NCBI GenBank assembly: GCA_965372135.1
Contig: CBDVBD010000001.1
Coordinates: 9,109-73,108 of the forward strand
DNA: 64,000 nt
Direction: 5' to 3'
Source: CBDVBD01 sp965372135
GTDB taxonomy: Bacteria > Electryoneota > RPQS01 > CBDVBD01
Shown: positions 59,888 through 64,000 of the stretch, in pieces
How the letters are laid out: every line of letters begins with the position of its first letter
How positions within the stretch are numbered: the stretch's first letter is position 1
Position numbers and translations under genes: made by a program
The notes under the pieces: generated by a model
Seen by the model: the letters and a program-made list of their open reading frames with translations, nothing else
The model's database searches: none
Told to the model about the DNA's origin: nothing

Positions 59888-60331
59888 TTATTTCGGTCGC
59901 ACCTGCTGCAGACTTGCCAATCCCATCAACCGTCGTACCCGCTGCACCAGCGCCTTCATCACCCCTTGAGTAATCCGCACATTATCCGCCAACAAATCGG
60001 TAAAATCCTCCTTATCCACCCGCAGCAACCGGCTTTGTTCCAATGTCGTCGCCGTCACCACCCTCAGTTCGTCATCGAACAGCGACCAGGTCCCGAACGC
60101 ATCCTTTTCCTTCGCCACCATCACATCCTTCCCCTGTTGATGCAGCCGCACTTGCCCTTCCATCACCAAATACATGGAATCTCCGGTTCCCCCTTCCGAA
60201 AATATTTCGCTCTCCGCTGGAAATTCCAACACTTCCGCAATCGACGCCAACTGCGCTAAATCTTCAGTCTTTAACGACTCGAAAACATCCACCTCTTGCA
60301 GAAAAATGACCTTTTCGATAGTGGTAATCAT
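59888..60331 (-). CDS. Stand-alone cyclic-nucleotide-binding domain protein
   Basis: 147 residues from ATG 60331; a GTG at 60346 with weak SD is possible. The whole protein is one cNMP-binding (CRP-N-like) domain: FLQEVDVFESLKTEDLAQLA, then FSEGGTGDSMYLVMEGQVRL and FGTWSLFDDELRVVTATTLE. The phosphate-binding cassette is FGTWSLFDDELRVV, where the canonical form is G-E-x-A-L-x(4)-R-A-A/T. The Glu of GE is replaced, so true cAMP binding is uncertain. No DNA-binding helix-turn-helix. It follows the carrier gene by ~40 bases and could serve as its detached regulatory domain. Confidence 0.82.
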   Translation of the reverse strand: MITTIEKVIFLQEVDVFESLKTEDLAQLASIAEVLEFPAESEIFSEGGTGDSMYLVMEGQVRLHQQGKDVMVAKEKDAFGTWSLFDDELRVVTATTLEQSRLLRVDKEDFTDLLADNVRITQGVMKALVQRVRRLMGLASLQQVRPK

Positions 60332-60367
60332 GTTCTGTTTACCCACTTAAGTTAATCTAATTATCTG

Positions 60368-63211
60368 TTAGGCGACATTTTGTATTTCCCTGACTGCATA
60401 CTCCGCGGTTTCCTTAACAATATCCTCTGGATGCTCGATCAATCCCGACACAACATCCATCCACTGCTTGTCCCGAGCTTGCGCCATCAGAAACAGGGCA
60501 CACGCCTTCAGCCAAACATCCGTACCCTTCAATAACATCGTCAAATAGCCATCACCTTCTGAAACATCCACAGGAACCATTTCGGGAACCTCCGCCAAAT
60601 AATCCCCCATCGATTTCCGTTCCACAATCGGAATAATTATCAACTTTAACCCCTCATCCAGAATATTATCCAAATACTCTACCGCATTCGCCTGATAAAC
60701 CGGATTCCCGCTCAACACACCCCGGTAGGCGTTGTAGATATCCCCCTGCGAATACCGGGACCCCAACAGCCGAAATACCCGTTCCAACGTGACATCCAAC
60801 CGTTCCATAATCGCCCGATCCAACAAGGACCACGCTGGCAGCGCATCTCCCGAATCCTTTTGTACATAAGTATTCTTGGCGGCATGATGTTGTTGCCGGA
60901 TTGATGACAACAAGTAATAATTTCTCACTTCCAGATTGACCAATTCGATGACACGCTTCTTATCGAATTTCAACGACGGTGCTCTATTTCGTAGCGCATT
61001 CAATGCTTTGATTATCTGAAACCTCAGCCCCAAATCATCCTGCTCGTAATGCTCCAATAACGCATCCACCGACTGCTGCGATTTGATCATCGCCAACACT
61101 TTTGCCACCCCAAATCGAAGATCCGCCGTTGCATCCACATCAACCAACACAGCAACCAAATCCTCAATTATCGTTTCCCCGTATTGTGCCAACGCCTCCC
61201 TTGCTGTCCGGCGAACACTCCCGGTCTTCAATTGTTCCAAAATCAAAGACACGAAATCCTGCGAGCCGGTATTTCCCGCGCTGGACACCGATGCCTGCAG
61301 CACTCGGTCGGATGTGTCCTTGAACAACTTATGCAAATACGGATACAATTCCGGAATCTGAACGATACCGATCACTTCCGCTGCCCGAGTCTTTACCGTT
61401 ATAGCATCCGCCGCACTCATTTCCCCAAACGATTCCGGCGCAAAAGTATCCTCATATAACTTGACGAAATCCATGCTCTCACGAATTTCCTGCCTGTCGC
61501 GGTATTCCTCCGCCGCACACACCATAGCCGTTGTATACACGTGAACGTCATTATTACGTAGGAAGTCATGTAGTACCTCCATCGGCTGTTCCGACTGCCT
61601 GCACAAATACCGAATGGCTGGAATTCGGACCTGGGAGTCCTCATGCTGAGTTAATTCCTGTGCCACTTCGATCAGATCGATATCACGGTTCACAATCGCC
61701 ATCCGCAGTACAGAAGCCTTGATTTCCAGCGATGGATGATGGATTAACCGCTCCATATATGTGACGAACTTAGTTGCAGGTGTATCCTCCAAAAAGCGCA
61801 ATAAATAGAGAATCTGCCGTTCGTTATCCCCTTCGAACACCTTCTCGAATAAATGTGCGATCGACGGGTCATCCAAATTGACCGACGGGTCCGCCAAATC
61901 CAGCGTGCGCTTTTCGATCGCCACCCGAAAAGAATTAACATATTCCCCTTTCACAAACCGAATACAGAACATCCAAACCACCACCAGTCCCCCAATCAAA
62001 ATACTGATCCATTGCGCACCAACCTGGAACCCCGCAGTCAAAATCAGCAGCAACACTCCCCCGATTCCTGTCGCTACATTGTCCACGAAAATATCGATAA
62101 ACGACTTGACTTCGTTCTTGATTTTGCTGGGGATCGGCAGCGCCAATAACTCCAATCCAGCCTTGTTGATGGACTGTTTCAACCCTCCTTCACTCACCTT
62201 GACCATCACCGCTGACCACAACACCGTCGTCCATAAGAAAGGCGCAAACAGCACTGCAGCCGCGCCCGCCATGATTCCACCCGGCAGGAAATTCAATGAA
62301 TTAACCACCCCGAATTTCTTGATGATCCGGCTGGTGAAAAACAGTTGAACCGCCAATGAAAAAACACTCAAATTGGAAAACCAAAATCCGAAAAATGCCG
62401 TCAACTGATCCTTGTTGGATATCTCGGCGGCAGCAATCGCGTTGAACTGGTAATCCACCAAATTCGCCACCACCACCCCGACACCCACTATCGCCGCTAA
62501 GTAGGTCAGATGCCGCGATCCTAACACCGTCTTGATCGGACGGGTGAAACCGGATTTCTCTTCCTGAGGATATCGCTTGGATTGGCTGTCCCGGTAATTC
62601 GCCAACGCGTATTTCTTCCAAACCAACTGCAACAGAACGAAACAAACCAGCAGGAAGATGATACAGGCGAAAACCAAATGTGCCGTCCCCACCACCCTGG
62701 TCATCGCATTGGTCAAATACCCCCCGAAAATCCCCCCGGCAATCCCGCCAGTACCCAAGAATCCGAACATTCGCTTGGCTTCCCGAGCGTTGAACACATA
62801 ATTGGCTAACAGCCAGAACTGCGAAGCGGTAATGATCCCGAAAACCGCCACCCACACGTAGAACGCATAGATAAACCACCCCGCCTGGTATCCACTGATC
62901 AGCAGCACCCACACCACGGTTAGACATCCCGCAAAAAACAACAGGGATGAACTCATTAGCCGGTCTAATGAAAACCTTCCCGCCAGATGGGAATAGGAGA
63001 ACGCCACTATGGTGGACACCAATGCTACTATGATGAACGCATACGGTAACTGTTCCGGTCCGAATCGTGTCAGAAACAACGAATTCCGCACCGGTTTGAC
63101 GATTAGGAGCGATGCGATCACCAAGAAAATATACCCGAACATCAGGGCAGCACGCGCCCCTTCCCCTTCCTTCAACCCTACCCTATTTCCTATCAATCGT
63201 AACATTAGCAT
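60368..63211 (-). CDS. NTT-family (ATP/ADP translocase-like) carrier fused to HEAT repeats
   Basis: 947 residues from ATG 63211 (ATG 63205 also possible; no strong SD). Residues ~1-420 form about 12 membrane segments with the NTT signature VKPVRNSLFLTRFGPEQLPY and FWLLANYVFNAREAKRMFGF. Residues ~430-945 are helical HEAT-like repeats (DSQVRIPAIRYLC, DRVLQASVSSAGN, ADLRFGVAKVLAM). Family knowledge: NTT proteins exchange nucleotides in organelles and intracellular bacteria, but NTT-HEAT fusions also occur in free-living bacteria with unknown cargo. Nucleotide exchange should not be assumed. The cNMP-domain gene follows directly. Confidence 0.85.
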   Translation of the reverse strand: MLMLRLIGNRVGLKEGEGARAALMFGYIFLVIASLLIVKPVRNSLFLTRFGPEQLPYAFIIVALVSTIVAFSYSHLAGRFSLDRLMSSSLLFFAGCLTVVWVLLISGYQAGWFIYAFYVWVAVFGIITASQFWLLANYVFNAREAKRMFGFLGTGGIAGGIFGGYLTNAMTRVVGTAHLVFACIIFLLVCFVLLQLVWKKYALANYRDSQSKRYPQEEKSGFTRPIKTVLGSRHLTYLAAIVGVGVVVANLVDYQFNAIAAAEISNKDQLTAFFGFWFSNLSVFSLAVQLFFTSRIIKKFGVVNSLNFLPGGIMAGAAAVLFAPFLWTTVLWSAVMVKVSEGGLKQSINKAGLELLALPIPSKIKNEVKSFIDIFVDNVATGIGGVLLLILTAGFQVGAQWISILIGGLVVVWMFCIRFVKGEYVNSFRVAIEKRTLDLADPSVNLDDPSIAHLFEKVFEGDNERQILYLLRFLEDTPATKFVTYMERLIHHPSLEIKASVLRMAIVNRDIDLIEVAQELTQHEDSQVRIPAIRYLCRQSEQPMEVLHDFLRNNDVHVYTTAMVCAAEEYRDRQEIRESMDFVKLYEDTFAPESFGEMSAADAITVKTRAAEVIGIVQIPELYPYLHKLFKDTSDRVLQASVSSAGNTGSQDFVSLILEQLKTGSVRRTAREALAQYGETIIEDLVAVLVDVDATADLRFGVAKVLAMIKSQQSVDALLEHYEQDDLGLRFQIIKALNALRNRAPSLKFDKKRVIELVNLEVRNYYLLSSIRQQHHAAKNTYVQKDSGDALPAWSLLDRAIMERLDVTLERVFRLLGSRYSQGDIYNAYRGVLSGNPVYQANAVEYLDNILDEGLKLIIIPIVERKSMGDYLAEVPEMVPVDVSEGDGYLTMLLKGTDVWLKACALFLMAQARDKQWMDVVSGLIEHPEDIVKETAEYAVREIQNVA

Positions 63212-63217
63212 TGAGAA

Positions 63218-64000
63218 TTAGAATTGTCTATTTTGGATATTAGCTCTGGTTGCAACGCGATTTGCAACTCTCTCTTCACTATTTGTGTAAATATACTTTG
63301 TAAAAGAATTGTAATCATTTTCGACCGCAATTTTAAGATTATTGCTTTTTCCACATGACGCGAGATCCAACAGTAACCATGCACGTGGATCATAATAACG
63401 ACCTGGCATAGGCCATCTAGATTTTTTGCTTTTGTAGTTTCCCAACGACTCTACTTTTCCACTTAAAATGCCCTCGATAAACCTAACTAGTCTTAGTAAG
63501 TCATCCGATGGATGGCCAAAAAGCTTGTTTACTAGAACACTGAAGCAATCTGGTGACAATGCTACTGCGCACGCCAACCAGGAACGGGCAACCTCCTTTG
63601 GCAAATCTTTAGCGTCATTTTCTGTGAACAAGTCTCTTAGATTCCTCATATTCTCGCCGAACCAATAAAGAACTGTAATAGCTGCTGATCTACCTAAAGG
63701 GCGATTAGTCTGATTCCTAAGATTCCCATGGGCAAATTCGCTCGCTAGTCTAATTATTTCTTTTGATAATGTTCGAGAAGAATTCAAAAACATAAGTGAC
63801 TCAAAAAATTGAAGTTCAGTTTCTTCGTAGAGGTTTTCTCTTTCTCTCATATATGTATTAAAAAGCGATAAAAGCTTTGTTCCCCGATTTCTCCTCGAAT
63901 AATACCGAAAAATCCTTTCCCCCAAATATGGATAATTAATAAGATCATGAATCGAATTCTTTTCTAAAATATTTGTGTTTACTCTTGTTGCACCAGCATA
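63218..64000 (-). CDS. Partial AT-rich gene, helical C-terminal region; possible defence-type reverse transcriptase
   Basis: The frame is open from the window edge (64000) to the stop at 63218-63220, giving at least 260 residues with no start in view. The edge reads YAGATRVNTNILEKNSIHDL and INYPYLGERIFRYY, followed by a mostly alpha-helical region (EIIRLASEFAHGNL, RPLGRSAAITVLYWFG, ARSWLACAVALSPD, PRAWLLLDLASCG). The layout recalls the helical C-terminal part of Abi/UG-type reverse transcriptases, but the catalytic motifs would lie outside the window, so this is weak. The gene is clearly more AT-rich than its neighbours, pointing to recent transfer. It ends 6 bases before the carrier gene's start. 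Confidence 0.5.
   Translation of the reverse strand, partial: YAGATRVNTNILEKNSIHDLINYPYLGERIFRYYSRRNRGTKLLSLFNTYMRERENLYEETELQFFESLMFLNSSRTLSKEIIRLASEFAHGNLRNQTNRPLGRSAAITVLYWFGENMRNLRDLFTENDAKDLPKEVARSWLACAVALSPDCFSVLVNKLFGHPSDDLLRLVRFIEGILSGKVESLGNYKSKKSRWPMPGRYYDPRAWLLLDLASCGKSNNLKIAVENDYNSFTKYIYTNSEERVANRVATRANIQNRQF

Noticed and set aside
60368..63211. Sign of an intracellular energy parasite because of the nucleotide-translocase-like carrier
   Set aside because: HEAT-fused members occur in free-living bacteria, and the window shows abundant secretion, TonB and signalling genes without genome reduction.

Overview
The window looks like a chromosome segment of an uncultured Gram-negative bacterium of the FCB superphylum, of the KSB1/Calditrichota/Marinimicrobia kind. 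This is inferred from outer-membrane beta-barrel and TonB-dependent receptor genes, lipoproteins, a C-terminal sorting signal of the NPYPNPFN type, LVIVD-repeat and DUF4249-like proteins, MacB/FtsX permeases of about 800 residues in tandem, and sigma-54 regulation. No rRNA, tRNA, CRISPR array or transposase was recognised. Coding density is high except in three leader or intergenic stretches. The right edge (63218-64000) is visibly more AT-rich than its neighbours.

Layout. (1) 1-443: C-terminus of an acyl-CoA synthetase. (2) 1003-5111: secreted proteins (a Gly/Tyr-rich 20-residue-repeat protein, a C10 cysteine peptidase, a small secreted protein) with decayed pieces, including an eroded second copy of the peptidase tail and a truncated signal-peptide ORF. 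(3) 5338-9361: a sigma-70 promoter, a leader with a terminator-like hairpin, and an overlapping NtrC-type regulator/PDZ-GAF histidine kinase pair. (4) 9507-16581: envelope genes preceded by two matching sigma-54-like elements (TGGCATGGCT-N-TTG). The main operon is an LVIVD lipoprotein plus four exported proteins that share a small beta-rich domain. (5) 16751-19867 (-): GH38 alpha-mannosidase. (6) 20072-22781 (-): a second NtrC-type regulator/kinase pair, divergent from (7).

(7) 23216-56321 is the centrepiece. It starts at a near-consensus sigma-54 promoter with two palindromic candidate activator sites 21 bp apart. It encodes one HlyD/MacA-type adaptor, two MacB/LolD-type ATPases and ten full-length permeases with 8 predicted membrane segments. 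Nested in it are an M28 peptidase, a TonB-dependent receptor with a coupled DUF4249-like lipoprotein, a 92-residue orphan, and at least five permease remnants. A strong terminator (56365-56398) closes it. Near-identical DNA in the 3' ends of the last two permeases, and the orphan tails at both ends, suggest growth and loss of copies by unequal recombination and gene conversion. The likely job is stress-responsive export or envelope remodelling; the substrate cannot be read from sequence.

(8) 56487-59072: a second secreted M28 peptidase with FN3-like domains and a sorting signal. (9) 59318-63211 (-): an NTT-type (ATP/ADP translocase-like) carrier fused to HEAT repeats, a stand-alone cyclic-nucleotide-binding domain, and a REC-only regulator with its own consensus promoter. 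(10) 63218-64000 (-): the C-terminal part of an AT-rich helical protein running off the window, possibly from a defence-type reverse transcriptase (weak).
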